Notes under the pieces: model-generated | Told to the model about the DNA's origin: nothing | What the model saw: the letters and a program-made list of their open reading frames with translations, nothing else | The model's database searches: none | Translations under genes and position numbers: made by a program | Assembly (NCBI GenBank): GCA_020831705.1 | Contig: JAFIGB010000090.1 | Coordinates: 1-36,619 of the forward strand | Length of the DNA: 36,619 bases | From: Candidatus Sumerlaeia bacterium | Lineage (GTDB): Bacteria; Sumerlaeota; Sumerlaeia; SLMS01 | Reading direction: 5' to 3' | In this document: in pieces, positions 1 to 10,866 of the stretch | Layout: each line of letters begins with the position of its first letter | How positions within the stretch are numbered: position 1 is the first letter of the stretch

Positions 1-2
1 CC

Positions 3-1274
<1,272 letters not shown>

Positions 1275-1309
1275 GGAGCCGGATAAGCCTCCTCCCCGCA
1301 AGGTGATCC

Positions 1310-1831
1310 ATGCCCCACTGGCTGGAAAATCCCAAGGTAAGAATCATTGGAGCAGGGCTGCTGCTGGCATGTCTCATCGCCGTGGCAGCCAATCTCCTCC
1401 GCATGGAACCCACGGCGGAGGATCGGGTTCGCGACACCGTCATCCATGCGATCCAGTCCTTTGAGGCGGGTGACAGGGACCGTTTCCTGGATCAGTTTGC
1501 CGCTACTGTCAACGTCGACACGGGGCAATACGGAAGGTTTTCCAGTCGCGACGACGTGGGTGCTGCCGCCGCCCGCGCCTTCGACCAATTGAGCTATATA
1601 AATATACGCCCCCAGAATATTGACGTTCGCCTCGACGAGGAAGAGCAGAACGCCTTCGTCATGCTCGAATTCCACTGGACGGTTTCGGGGACGATGTACC
1701 CCAACCAGCGGAATCGCTCCGAGTCACGCAACGAGGATGGAGCAACGGAAAGAGCCACCATCGGTCTTGTCCAAACAGACGGACGCTGGGTGATTCAGGA
1801 AGCCATCTGGCAACCGGGAGGACACCGATGA
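1310..1831 (+). CDS. Membrane-anchored hypothetical protein, NTF2-like fold suspected
   Basis: N-terminal hydrophobic segment (IIGAGLLLACLIAVAANLL), then an NTF2/SnoaL-like pattern (AIQSFEAGDRDRFLDQF … DGRWVIQEAIW). Stop overlaps the next start (ATGA). Confidence 0.7.
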   Translation: MPHWLENPKVRIIGAGLLLACLIAVAANLLRMEPTAEDRVRDTVIHAIQSFEAGDRDRFLDQFAATVNVDTGQYGRFSSRDDVGAAAARAFDQLSYINIRPQNIDVRLDEEEQNAFVMLEFHWTVSGTMYPNQRNRSESRNEDGATERATIGLVQTDGRWVIQEAIWQPGGHR

Positions 1832-2784
1832 TACGGACATCCCTCCTGGTGGGAGCGGTCGCCCTCCTCGCTGGTGGATGCGCGAAACCGCGTGTCCAAG
1901 AGGAACCGGTGGTCCCATCGACCGCGCCGGACCGCGTCAATGTCACATGGATTCATGTTCCGGGGGACGATCCGGCCACGGCCCTTCGCAATCGCCTCCG
2001 CGAGGACAAATCCTTTCATGGCCTCCTGCTGATAGACACTGGGGAGAACCTCCTTGATCCCCGGTCCGTCCGGCTAACATGGGAGGGGGAACCCATCGAC
2101 CATTTTGTCTACTACAAGTCACCGGGTAGCGCCCTTCTCTTTGTCCTCCCCGACCAGGAACCCTTTCGCCAGCAGACGGTCGGGTACCTGAAAATTCATG
2201 GAGCAATGCTGGGCGAGAATCGAACCGCGGTGATTCAGGAATTCCCCCTTCTATTCAGTGACGATGACTTCGAGGAGCAGGAAACAGCGCGGAAGAACCG
2301 TGGCGGTGAGAGAATCCAGGTGGTCAACCCGGAGCGCCGACCCATTGAGGGCGCCTGGCTTTTTGGGCAACGCCGGGAGGACCTGGTGACACGGTCTGAC
2401 GAGGGCGGCATGTTTCAACTCGACGCTCCCAGCCGCAGCAGCTCCCCCATTCATTACGCCTGGGCAGATGGTTTCTGGACCCATGCCTTTGACCCCGTCC
2501 ACGAGCGCCGGGTTACGCTTCTCCCCCGACTGGATGCCACGAATGTGGAATTGGACTTCACCCTGACGTCCCCTGACGGTGAACGTATAGACAGCGCCCT
2601 TCTACTTGTTGCCGATGACACCTACCTTCACTGGCGCGGGTCGGCAATGAACACCTCCATCCCCGCTGATCGGGATGCGAAGGTGCTCATCATGGCACCG
2701 GGGCATTCGCAAAGACTTCTGGATATCAATGAGCTGACAGACGGTAACAAAGTGGAACTGATCCGGTCGTCCGGATCCAATTAA
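1828..2784 (+). CDS. Putative lipoprotein, unknown function
   Basis: N-terminal lipobox LLAGGCAK; ATGA overlap with upstream ORF; coding-like composition. Confidence 0.7.
   Translation: MIRTSLLVGAVALLAGGCAKPRVQEEPVVPSTAPDRVNVTWIHVPGDDPATALRNRLREDKSFHGLLLIDTGENLLDPRSVRLTWEGEPIDHFVYYKSPGSALLFVLPDQEPFRQQTVGYLKIHGAMLGENRTAVIQEFPLLFSDDDFEEQETARKNRGGERIQVVNPERRPIEGAWLFGQRREDLVTRSDEGGMFQLDAPSRSSSPIHYAWADGFWTHAFDPVHERRVTLLPRLDATNVELDFTLTSPDGERIDSALLLVADDTYLHWRGSAMNTSIPADRDAKVLIMAPGHSQRLLDINELTDGNKVELIRSSGSN
2760..2777. terminator. Possible weak terminator hairpin overlapping the 3' end of the 1828..2784 CDS
   Basis: Perfect inverted repeat GATCCGG-TCGT-CCGGATC, followed by caattaacTTTTActt at a convergent gene junction with a 3-nt gap. 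Confidence 0.4.
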
Positions 2785-2787
2785 CTT

Positions 2788-4302
2788 TTACTTCTGGTCG
2801 CGCTTGGGATCGAGAGCATCGCGTATTCCCTCGCCAACGAGGTTGAAGCTCGTCACGGTGAAAAAGATGGCGAGGCCGGGGAAGATCGTCAGCCACCACA
2901 ACCCCTGTATATCATTACGCCCGTTGTTCAACAGGTCGCCCCAGCTTGCCATCGGTTGTGGAACTCCAAAACCGAGGAAGCTCAATGCGCTTTCCACGAC
3001 AATGGAACCGGCAATACCAAAGCTGACGACAACAAGGATTGGCCCGAGCCCGTTGGGCAGGATGTGCATGAAGATGATGCGCAGATGGCCGCCACCAAGA
3101 GCACGGACCGAGTGAACATAATCAAGGTCCCGGAGGCGCAGGAACTCCGCACGCTGAAGCCGGGCCACGGCTGTCCAGCCAAGAAACGCCAGGGCAAGGA
3201 TGATGTTGAGCAGGGAGGCCTGGAGGAAAGCCTGAACCGCGAGGATCAACACGAGGGCCGGAAAGCAAATCACAATCTCCATCAACCGGGATAGAAGTAT
3301 ATCCGTTATTTTGCCGAAGTAACCGGCCATGGCCCCAAGAACGATCCCAATGAAGGTGTACAGGGATACGGCAAAAATTCCGATGAGCATCGACACACGG
3401 GCGCCATACACCATCCGGGCAAGGACGTCGCGACCGTTGGTATCCGTGCCCAGCCAGTGCCAGTTCTGGTTTTCGGCGCGCTCCTCGACGGGAATCAGCC
3501 ACGTTGGAGCCTGGCGGGCATCACCCACAATGTTCTCATTTTCACCGTAGGGAACGATGGTGCGTATGACCCGGGAATTGGTTTCGCGGAATAGATCATC
3601 AGCAATCATGCGGCGGTAGGGACGTGCGTCGGATATGGTGGGATATATCTGCTTGATTGCAGCCGTTCCGCCGAGGGCCGCAAGGGGCACGAGAACCCAA
3701 TAGAAACGCCTGACGACAGGGATGCGGCGAAGTGGCCATGAGAGGACGAGTCCCCCCGCAAGAAGCAATGTATATACCTCCCAGAACCGCAGGGCACGAA
3801 ACGCGGGGAACCGGGACACCAATGCCATTTCGGCATCGTATAGCCCCTCAATTTCATCCAACAGGTCCCAAAATCCATCAGGATCCACTTCCGGATCATT
3901 CGCCATGGAACGGAACCGGGCTGCCAGATCGAGGAGGACTTCGGTTGGCTCCTCCGCGAGATAAACAGCAGCCTCGGCAACACGTCGATCAAAGCCTGCG
4001 AGCTTTTCTGGAACTTCCGACGGGGGTACGGACTCCTCGGCGAAGTCCATGATTGTTTCCTCGCAAAGCCCCAGGGAGTTGTCCAAATCCAGGGGAAAAA
4101 CCGTCTTGATGTATAGAGGCCGCGAATTGGCGAGGAGGGGACACAGAACGGCCACAAGGAGCACGAAAAGAATGGCAAGGAGGGCGGCAACAGCAAGGCG
4201 GTTGCGGGCGAAATCACGGCGGGTCTGCTCCCAGTAGGATGCCTGATCCCCCGATTGCTGGGTCTGCATGGGATTGGAAATGTTGGAATTCAGCATCGTC
4301 AT
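2788..4302 (-). CDS. Oligo/dipeptide ABC transporter permease, OppC/DppC-like, with expanded N-terminal region
   Basis: HWLGTDTNGRDVLARMVYGARVSMLIG…, DILLSRLMEIVICFPALVLILAV, VRALGGGHLRIIFMHILPN, ALSFLGFGVPQPMASWGDLL are typical of BPD_transp_1 OppC permeases. About 200 extra residues between TM1 and the core. Confidence 0.93.
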   Translation of the reverse strand: MTMLNSNISNPMQTQQSGDQASYWEQTRRDFARNRLAVAALLAILFVLLVAVLCPLLANSRPLYIKTVFPLDLDNSLGLCEETIMDFAEESVPPSEVPEKLAGFDRRVAEAAVYLAEEPTEVLLDLAARFRSMANDPEVDPDGFWDLLDEIEGLYDAEMALVSRFPAFRALRFWEVYTLLLAGGLVLSWPLRRIPVVRRFYWVLVPLAALGGTAAIKQIYPTISDARPYRRMIADDLFRETNSRVIRTIVPYGENENIVGDARQAPTWLIPVEERAENQNWHWLGTDTNGRDVLARMVYGARVSMLIGIFAVSLYTFIGIVLGAMAGYFGKITDILLSRLMEIVICFPALVLILAVQAFLQASLLNIILALAFLGWTAVARLQRAEFLRLRDLDYVHSVRALGGGHLRIIFMHILPNGLGPILVVVSFGIAGSIVVESALSFLGFGVPQPMASWGDLLNNGRNDIQGLWWLTIFPGLAIFFTVTSFNLVGEGIRDALDPKRDQK

Positions 4303-5996
4303 TGCCCCTCATACGAAATGCGGGGATCGACGACTGCGTAAAGAAGATCGGCGATGAGAATGCCGAGGAGCGTCAAAAATGCGGAAAGAAAAAGCAGGGC
4401 GTTCACAACAGGGTAATCACGCTGGACGATGGCATCAAGGGTCAGGACACCCATGCCGGGAATGGTGAAGATCGATTCGATGATGATGGCCCCGGCGATG
4501 AGTTCGGGAAGAATGCTGGCACTGATGGTAATGAGGGGGATCAGCGAATTCCTGAAGGCATGGCGGAAGACCACGCTTCGCCAGGAGACGCCCTTCGCCT
4601 TGGCGGTGCGTATATAATCCTGGGAAATCACCTCCAGCATGGCGCTGCGAACCTGGCGGGAAAGAAAGGCAAGACTCCCGTAGGTAAGACAAAGAACTGG
4701 AAGGACAAGATGCCAAAGGCGGTCGAAGAACCATTGTGAGAAGGCAACACCGTCAGCACCAAGATGAATCCCCTCGCTATTGATACCCCGGGCGGGAAAG
4801 AGATTGAGGAACGGTGGACCGGTCATCGTGAGCAACAGCAGCCCCGCCACCCAGAAACTCGGCAGGGAATAGAGGATGAACAGCATCAGCGTGACGATCT
4901 TGTCACCGGTGGAGTTCTTGTTGATTGCGGAAAGTATCCCGAGGGGGATGGCGATGATATAACTTAGAAGGACTGAAAGGAGGGAGATCACCAGCGAAAT
5001 CGGGAGGGCATCCCGAATGAGGGACATCACGGGACGTCTATATGTATAGGAGTCGCCAAAGTCGAGCCTGAATGCCTGCCCCGCCCACATCCCGAACTGG
5101 GTATTGCTGATAATATTCCAGCCATGGCGGGCAATTCCGGGGTCCTGATAGGAGATCATTTCCCGGCGCCACCAGCTTCTCCATCTGGCCATGATCTCAT
5201 CAGAGTTGGTTGCAAATTCCAGGTCATCCGCTGCAAAGCGAAATCCCGTCTGCCCCTGGAGCGCCCTGTTCACGCGGGCACGGGTCACCGGGTCGATGGC
5301 GTTGAGATTTCGCACCAGATGGGGAACGCTGTAGGCACCGATCTGGCGGACTTCCTGATAGAGTTCCTCCTCCATGTCCGTTCCCGGGGCCGTCGCCAGC
5401 CATTGCTCCACCGCATGACGCCCTGCTTCATCTGTATAGCGCTCCCTGTTTTCCTCAAACCACTGCCGATAATGGGCATGGATCTCATCACGGGACGCCC
5501 CGGCCGGCGGTGACGGCGCACCGGGCGCCAGTCGGGGCAGGAGTTCGGCAAGCATTCGACGCCGCGCATCCTCCGACACCGTCTCGACGGCCTCTCCCGC
5601 GGAGCCTGTGGGAAGGCGCTCGCCAGGGGTGCCGATCATTTCATATCGTTCCAGAACCGGTTCCAGAGCGATGGTATTGACGCGGACGAGACGGCGGCGG
5701 GCCTCGTCCTGCCAGAAGGAAGCGGTCCTGTATAGATCATCAATGGCGCGATGGGCCTGGGTGGTGCGTGAATCAAAGCGCAGGTTCAGCACCATCGGCC
5801 TGTCGAGGCCAAGGTTCCGGCGGTTGCGTTCCACCAGGTCCTGGTAGGCCACATTGCTGGTTCCCCCACCGCCGGGCTGGATGCTCATGGTTGCGGGATC
5901 ACCGGGAGTCAACCGGGTGACGACAAAGGTAATGACCGTGATCCCAAAGAGGGTCACAAAGAGCAGGAAAATCCGCTTGATGATATATTCAAACAC
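4299..5996 (-). CDS. Oligo/dipeptide ABC transporter permease, OppB/DppB-like, with large periplasmic insertion
   Basis: MFEYIIKRIFLLFVTLFGITVITFVVTRLTPGDP N-terminus and C-terminal core (LDFGDSYTYRRPVMSLI…, YIRTAKAKGVSWRSVVFRHAFRNSLIPLIT, IFTIPGMGVLTLDAI). ATGA overlap with the OppC-like gene. Confidence 0.93.
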   Translation of the reverse strand: MFEYIIKRIFLLFVTLFGITVITFVVTRLTPGDPATMSIQPGGGGTSNVAYQDLVERNRRNLGLDRPMVLNLRFDSRTTQAHRAIDDLYRTASFWQDEARRRLVRVNTIALEPVLERYEMIGTPGERLPTGSAGEAVETVSEDARRRMLAELLPRLAPGAPSPPAGASRDEIHAHYRQWFEENRERYTDEAGRHAVEQWLATAPGTDMEEELYQEVRQIGAYSVPHLVRNLNAIDPVTRARVNRALQGQTGFRFAADDLEFATNSDEIMARWRSWWRREMISYQDPGIARHGWNIISNTQFGMWAGQAFRLDFGDSYTYRRPVMSLIRDALPISLVISLLSVLLSYIIAIPLGILSAINKNSTGDKIVTLMLFILYSLPSFWVAGLLLLTMTGPPFLNLFPARGINSEGIHLGADGVAFSQWFFDRLWHLVLPVLCLTYGSLAFLSRQVRSAMLEVISQDYIRTAKAKGVSWRSVVFRHAFRNSLIPLITISASILPELIAGAIIIESIFTIPGMGVLTLDAIVQRDYPVVNALLFLSAFLTLLGILIADLLYAVVDPRISYEGQ

Positions 5997-6021
5997 GGTT
6001 TGCGGGCGTGTGCTCCGTGGT

Positions 6022-8139
6022 TCAGTTGCCGCGATCGGCCGGGTTGGCCCACCACCACTCGCTGAAGTTCATTGGGTATCCACTGGGGTACAGCTTCACT
6101 CCCCGAAGGTTGCGGTTCAGAAAATATGTCTGCTCAAACCCGAATAGAAAGCTATACGGTTGTTCATCGGCGATGATCTGGTGAATTTCCCGGGAGATGG
6201 CCCAGCGCTCCTCCTGGTCCATCGTGCGGCGCAGGCGGACGGTCAACTCGTCCACACGGTCATTGTGGAAGGACACGGTGTTGTTCCCCCCAGATTCACT
6301 TTGGGAGCTGTGCCATGTCACAAAGGGATCGGGGTCCATGCTGGCCATCCATGCAAGGCGGATCGCATCAAAGTTTTTCTCCCGGGCCTTGCGCAGGAAG
6401 ATGGCCCATTCCGACCTGCTGATGTTAACGCGGATACCCGCCTGCTCAAGGGACTCCTTGATAATGTCTGCAATCTTCTGATGGTAATCCCGGGCATTGT
6501 GAATGGCGTATTCAAACTCCAACTGGACCATGCGGCCGTTGATTTCCTTCTCGCGAATGCCGTCCCCGGTGCGGTCACGCCACCCGGCCCGCCCAAGAAG
6601 CCGAATCGCAGCGCGGGGATCGTAGGGAATCGGTTCCACATCGTGGTTGTAGGCGGGGCTGTTGTAGTAGAAGGGGCCATCAACGGGAAAGGCGAGACCG
6701 TAGTGGACATTCTCGGCGATTTCCTCGCGGGGAATCAACATGGCCAGTGCCCGGCGGACATCCTTGTCCTGGAAGATTTCCCTCTCCAGGTTCCAGCCAA
6801 TATAGGTGTATAGAAACCCGGTGCTTCTTGCGCGGACGACCCGCTCCAGGAATTCCGCCGTGTTGGTTTCCCGCTGGGCCCAGGTGGAAGGCTCGACTTC
6901 AAGGTCGGCATCGACACGCCCGGCGACCAGGTCACGAATGACCGTGGATGCCTCCCTGTATAGCACCCAGCTGATCTCATCCATCCAGGGCTGGCCCTTT
7001 TTCCAGCGTGGGATTGCCCCATCGGGCAGATCATTTTTCCAGTAATCGGGATTGCGCTCGATGGTGAGCGACTCCCCGCGGCGGTGCTCCCGGAAGCGAT
7101 ACGGGCCTGTATAGACAGGGTTGTCCTTGAACGGATGGTCATTGAAGGCCTCGCCGAAGGCAACCTCGTCACCGCCATATTGGTCGGGATTAAAGACGGA
7201 CCTGGGCAGGAAGTACGCACCGCCATTCTGGGCAAGCTCACCACCAACAAGCGCCAATGCCTCGTAGTAGGGCTGGCGGTAATGAAACCGAACCCGCGAG
7301 CCGTCCTCGCTTGCCTCCACCATCTCCACTTCCGAAAAGAGGCTCCGGTAGGGCTGGGCATCGACGGTGGGATTCATGATCGTCTCCACGCTGAAGACAA
7401 CATCATGCCCGGTGAAGGGTTCCCCGTTGTGCCACTTGATGTTTGGCCGGATGAAAAATTCGAACCCGCAGTTGATCTTGGCGAAGGGAAGTGTCTCTTC
7501 GGTACTTCCATAAGTGACGGTGTATGTGGCGAGATCCTCCGTCTTGATCGTCACCGGTTCTTCGCGTTCGGAGGCATAAGCGGTATCGATGGTTACCGTA
7601 TGGGTCTGGCGGGTTACCCGACCCTCAAAACGGTCACCGCCCCAATTCTCTGTGAGAACAACATAATCCTCGCCAACTTCGGCAAGATCGAACTTGTTCC
7701 ACGTTCCCTGCCAGGCTCCCGGGACGAACGTGAAGGAATCTCCTTCAGGGTCACCGAGGATGCGGCCTTCCTGAACCTCCCCGCCGTCCAACTGGACGAG
7801 GTCGAACTCGCGCCAGTGCCAGGCCATCTCGGCGTAAAACTCCATCGTTTCCGCATCACGGTTCACCAACGAGTCGGTCATGTGATTCAGCACCACACGG
7901 GAAGGGGCTGCGGTGGTGGTGATGGCATTGAGATGATCGAACTCCGCGGCGTTGCGCAGACGAAGCCTTCCTCCCCGCCGGGGTGTTGCCGACTCCCTGA
8001 TTTCATCCGTGACATCGGGATTGAAGGTATCGGCGACGACCGGTTCGAGAACCGGGGATGCTGCCGGGGCTGGATGGGGAGCCACGATGGCAAGTGCAAG
8101 AATCAGAGTGGAAAGGGTGATGTCTTTTCTGGGAATCAT
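6022..8139 (-). CDS. Extracellular solute-binding protein family 5 (OppA/DppA-like)
   Basis: Signal-peptide-like N-terminus; SBP_bac_5 motifs (FFIRPNIKWHNGEPFTGHDVVFSVE, YTGPYRFREHRRGESLTIERNPDYWK, DVRRALAMLIPREEIAENV). First gene of an operon with the two permeases. Confidence 0.92.
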   Translation of the reverse strand: MIPRKDITLSTLILALAIVAPHPAPAASPVLEPVVADTFNPDVTDEIRESATPRRGGRLRLRNAAEFDHLNAITTTAAPSRVVLNHMTDSLVNRDAETMEFYAEMAWHWREFDLVQLDGGEVQEGRILGDPEGDSFTFVPGAWQGTWNKFDLAEVGEDYVVLTENWGGDRFEGRVTRQTHTVTIDTAYASEREEPVTIKTEDLATYTVTYGSTEETLPFAKINCGFEFFIRPNIKWHNGEPFTGHDVVFSVETIMNPTVDAQPYRSLFSEVEMVEASEDGSRVRFHYRQPYYEALALVGGELAQNGGAYFLPRSVFNPDQYGGDEVAFGEAFNDHPFKDNPVYTGPYRFREHRRGESLTIERNPDYWKNDLPDGAIPRWKKGQPWMDEISWVLYREASTVIRDLVAGRVDADLEVEPSTWAQRETNTAEFLERVVRARSTGFLYTYIGWNLEREIFQDKDVRRALAMLIPREEIAENVHYGLAFPVDGPFYYNSPAYNHDVEPIPYDPRAAIRLLGRAGWRDRTGDGIREKEINGRMVQLEFEYAIHNARDYHQKIADIIKESLEQAGIRVNISRSEWAIFLRKAREKNFDAIRLAWMASMDPDPFVTWHSSQSESGGNNTVSFHNDRVDELTVRLRRTMDQEERWAISREIHQIIADEQPYSFLFGFEQTYFLNRNLRGVKLYPSGYPMNFSEWWWANPADRGN

Positions 8140-8231
8140 GGATGGAGCCTCTATCAGATTTGACGATTATTTCGTCCCGTTTTGAATTTTCCTATGCCGA
8201 AGGGTCTGGCCTGTTCCATACTTGTTTTCAG

Positions 8232-8375
8232 GACCGGGTCGTCCCGGTCGAGGGGACTCCATTCTGGGAGCCCCTGCACACCAATGCAAGGAACAATCCG
8301 ATCACCGAATAATCTGCATTTTCTTCTCGACCCGCCTCCCGCACCACTAAACGATCCCTTACTGAAAGGGCGGGT
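8232..8375. other. Cluster of three strong intergenic stem-loops
   Basis: GACCGGG-TCGT-CCCGGTC (8232-8249); GGGG(A)CTCC-attctg-GGAGCCCC (8252-8274); ACCCGCC (8330-8336) with GGCGGGT (8369-8375), which overlaps by two G an alternative inner CCCTT-actga-AAGGG hairpin (8356-8370). Confidence 0.5.
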
Positions 8376-8413
8376 TTGGTTACCTCCCCAACCACGATAT
8401 TCAGGGAGGCCTG

Positions 8414-9127
8414 ATGTTCACCCAGAGGTCCACCATGACATCCCCTGCATCTTCCGGGCACCAAACAAGCAGCCCCCTTCGCGAAGGGCTCCTCGCTTCG
8501 GATTTGGGTGCCAGCGAGGTGAGCACGCCACGATCGCTCACCGGTCGTAACCCCGATGGGATCTCCACGGAAACCCAGCGTGTCCTCATCCTTCTGGGTG
8601 GTGGCGTCATTGGGCTGGTTTTCCTGCTTCTGCTGGCCCAAAGCATGAATCCCTCCGATGATGATCTAATTTCCCGCGACATTGTGGCGGCCTTTGCCCC
8701 CCTTGACGGTGTCTGGGTCGGCCAGGTCACAGAACTCGATGCCAATGGGAAGGCCGTCCAGACCTTCCGGGAGCACCGGGAATTTCACCCCGCCACCACG
8801 CTGATCCTGAATTCCAATGTCACCAGAATTCACAAGGATGGGCGCACCGAGACTTCCGTCTGGGTCATGCGGGAGCATTCCGATGGATCTTTCACCTCCT
8901 CCCTTAATCAGGACACGGGGTCCACGGTGGCACCCTTCAGGGGCTCCATCGACAACGGGCATTATTTCTGGCAGCGAAGGCACGAAGACGTGTTGGAAAT
9001 TCACCGGATGACGGTGATGGGAAATTCCCTTCATATTGAGGAAATCCGCCTGCCTGCCGATGGCAACGGGGACAAACTTTCCATCCTTTCCGGACGGCTC
9101 CAACGCATGGAGATGGTTGACCACTAG
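8414..9127 (+). CDS. Single-pass membrane protein of unknown function
   Basis: One TM segment (VLILLGGGVIGLVFLLLLAQ), then a β-rich soluble domain; AGGGAGG SD-like sequence just upstream of the ATG. Confidence 0.65.
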   Translation: MFTQRSTMTSPASSGHQTSSPLREGLLASDLGASEVSTPRSLTGRNPDGISTETQRVLILLGGGVIGLVFLLLLAQSMNPSDDDLISRDIVAAFAPLDGVWVGQVTELDANGKAVQTFREHREFHPATTLILNSNVTRIHKDGRTETSVWVMREHSDGSFTSSLNQDTGSTVAPFRGSIDNGHYFWQRRHEDVLEIHRMTVMGNSLHIEEIRLPADGNGDKLSILSGRLQRMEMVDH

Positions 9128-9186
9128 GATGCCTTGGGGTTTATCTCAGCGCGGTTTGAAAATTCCGTGCAAAGGTTCCCCAACAA

Positions 9187-10740
9187 GTGACAAAAAAAAG
9201 AGCCCTTCTCTCCGTAAGTGACAAATCAGGACTGGTGGACTTCGCCAGATTCCTTGTCGGCAAAGGTGTTCAGCTCCTTTCAACAGGCGGTACCGCACGC
9301 CATCTTCGCGACGCGGGCCTTGAGGTGACTGATGTTTCCGAAGTCACCGGATTCCCCGAGATCCTTGACGGGCGGGTCAAGACCCTCCACCCCGCTATTC
9401 ATGGGGGATTGCTGGCGCGCCGCGATGTCCCCGAGCACCTCGCCACGGCGAAGGAACACGGCATCGGGATGATTGATTTTGTGATCGTGAATCTTTACCC
9501 CTTCGCCGAAACGGCAGCCGACACCTCCAAATCCTTCCAGGAAGTGATCGAGCAAATCGACATTGGCGGCCCCTCGATGTTGCGGTCGGCCGCGAAAAAC
9601 CATGCCGCCGTTACCGTGGTTTGCGATCCCACGGATTACCCCCGTGTCACCAGTGAAATGGAAGCCAAAGGCGAGACCTCCGAGGCCCTGCGCCGTGGAT
9701 TGGCCGCCAAGGTCTTCACGCATACCTCCGGCTACGACGCCATGATCGCCAATTATCTCGGGGGAAAAGAGGAGGAGAATGCCGGATGGCCCGGTGTTTA
9801 CAATCTGTCCCTCCCCCTCGCCCAGGCGATGCGTTACGGCGAGAACCCCCACCAGGCGGCTGCATTCTACCGTGATCCGTCGGTAACGGAAACATCCATC
9901 GCCGGCGCCCGGCAACTTCATGGCAAGGAATTGAGCTACAACAACATCCTCGACGCCGAGGGAGCGCTGGAGATGGTGCGCGATTTTGTCGACCCCGAAA
10001 TGGCTGCGGCGGTGATCGTCAAACACAGCAACCCCTGCGGCATCGCGATTTCCCACTCCCTGGCAAAGGCCTACACCAAGGCACGGGCTACCGACCCCGA
10101 TTCCGCCTTCGGAGGCATTGTTGCCCTTTCAAAAACCGTGGATGGGGAAACAGCGAAAATCATTGCCGAGACTTTCAACGAAATCATCATCGCCCCCGGC
10201 TTCGATGCCGAGGCCCTCGAAATCCTCACGGCGAAGAAGAACCTGCGCCTTCTGGAAACAGGTGAATTCACCCCGAAACAACAGATCAAGCTCGTTCGCG
10301 GGGTCGTTGGTGGCATGCTGGTTACCGACCGTGACCTTGGGACCATTGACGAGGATGGCCTGAAGGTGGTCTCGCGCAAGAAGCCCGATGAGGAGGACAT
10401 TCCCGGTCTGCTGTTTGCCTGGCGTTGTGTGAAGTGGGTGAAGTCCAATGCCATTGTCTATACATCCTCGAGCGCAACGATTGGAATTGGAGCCGGGCAG
10501 ATGTCGCGGGTGGACTCCGCGAACTTCGGTGCCAGGAAGGCCAAGTCGACATTGAAGGGCTCGATCATGGCCAGCGACGCCTTCTTCCCGTTCCGCGATT
10601 GCGTCGACATTGCCGCCAAACATGACGTTCGGGCGATCATCCAGCCGGGCGGATCCGTCCGCGATGATGAAGTCATCCATGCTGCCGACGAGCTGGGCAT
10701 CATTATGGTCTTTACCGGTAACAGGCATTTCCGGCATTAA
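9187..10740 (+). CDS. purH: Bifunctional AICAR formyltransferase/IMP cyclohydrolase
   Basis: KKRALLSVSDKSGLVDFARFLVGKGVQLLSTGGTARHLRDAG…, GGRVKTLHPAIHGGLLARR-type motif, RYGENPHQAAAFY, KHSNPCGIA, FPFRDCVDIAAKHDVRAIIQPGGSVRDDEVI. GTG start at 9187. Confidence 0.97.
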   Translation: MTKKRALLSVSDKSGLVDFARFLVGKGVQLLSTGGTARHLRDAGLEVTDVSEVTGFPEILDGRVKTLHPAIHGGLLARRDVPEHLATAKEHGIGMIDFVIVNLYPFAETAADTSKSFQEVIEQIDIGGPSMLRSAAKNHAAVTVVCDPTDYPRVTSEMEAKGETSEALRRGLAAKVFTHTSGYDAMIANYLGGKEEENAGWPGVYNLSLPLAQAMRYGENPHQAAAFYRDPSVTETSIAGARQLHGKELSYNNILDAEGALEMVRDFVDPEMAAAVIVKHSNPCGIAISHSLAKAYTKARATDPDSAFGGIVALSKTVDGETAKIIAETFNEIIIAPGFDAEALEILTAKKNLRLLETGEFTPKQQIKLVRGVVGGMLVTDRDLGTIDEDGLKVVSRKKPDEEDIPGLLFAWRCVKWVKSNAIVYTSSSATIGIGAGQMSRVDSANFGARKAKSTLKGSIMASDAFFPFRDCVDIAAKHDVRAIIQPGGSVRDDEVIHAADELGIIMVFTGNRHFRH

Positions 10741-10866
10741 GTTGGGCGGTGCCGCCCCCCGGCACAAACATCGGGTTGGGGATCGGGGTCGTCTGAATGG
10801 GCACCCCGCCCCTGGCCCATGAATCGAGCTTCCGGTGCCCTGGCTTTCGAAATGAACCTCCATATA

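Noticed and set aside
7084-8163. 359-aa plus-strand ORF opposite the SBP gene
   Set aside because: The SBP_bac_5 protein on the minus strand is clear; shadow ORF.
10749-10765. GTGCCG-ccccc-CGGCAC hairpin after purH as a Rho-independent terminator
   Set aside because: Hairpin is real but is not followed by a T-tract; insufficient support for a terminator.
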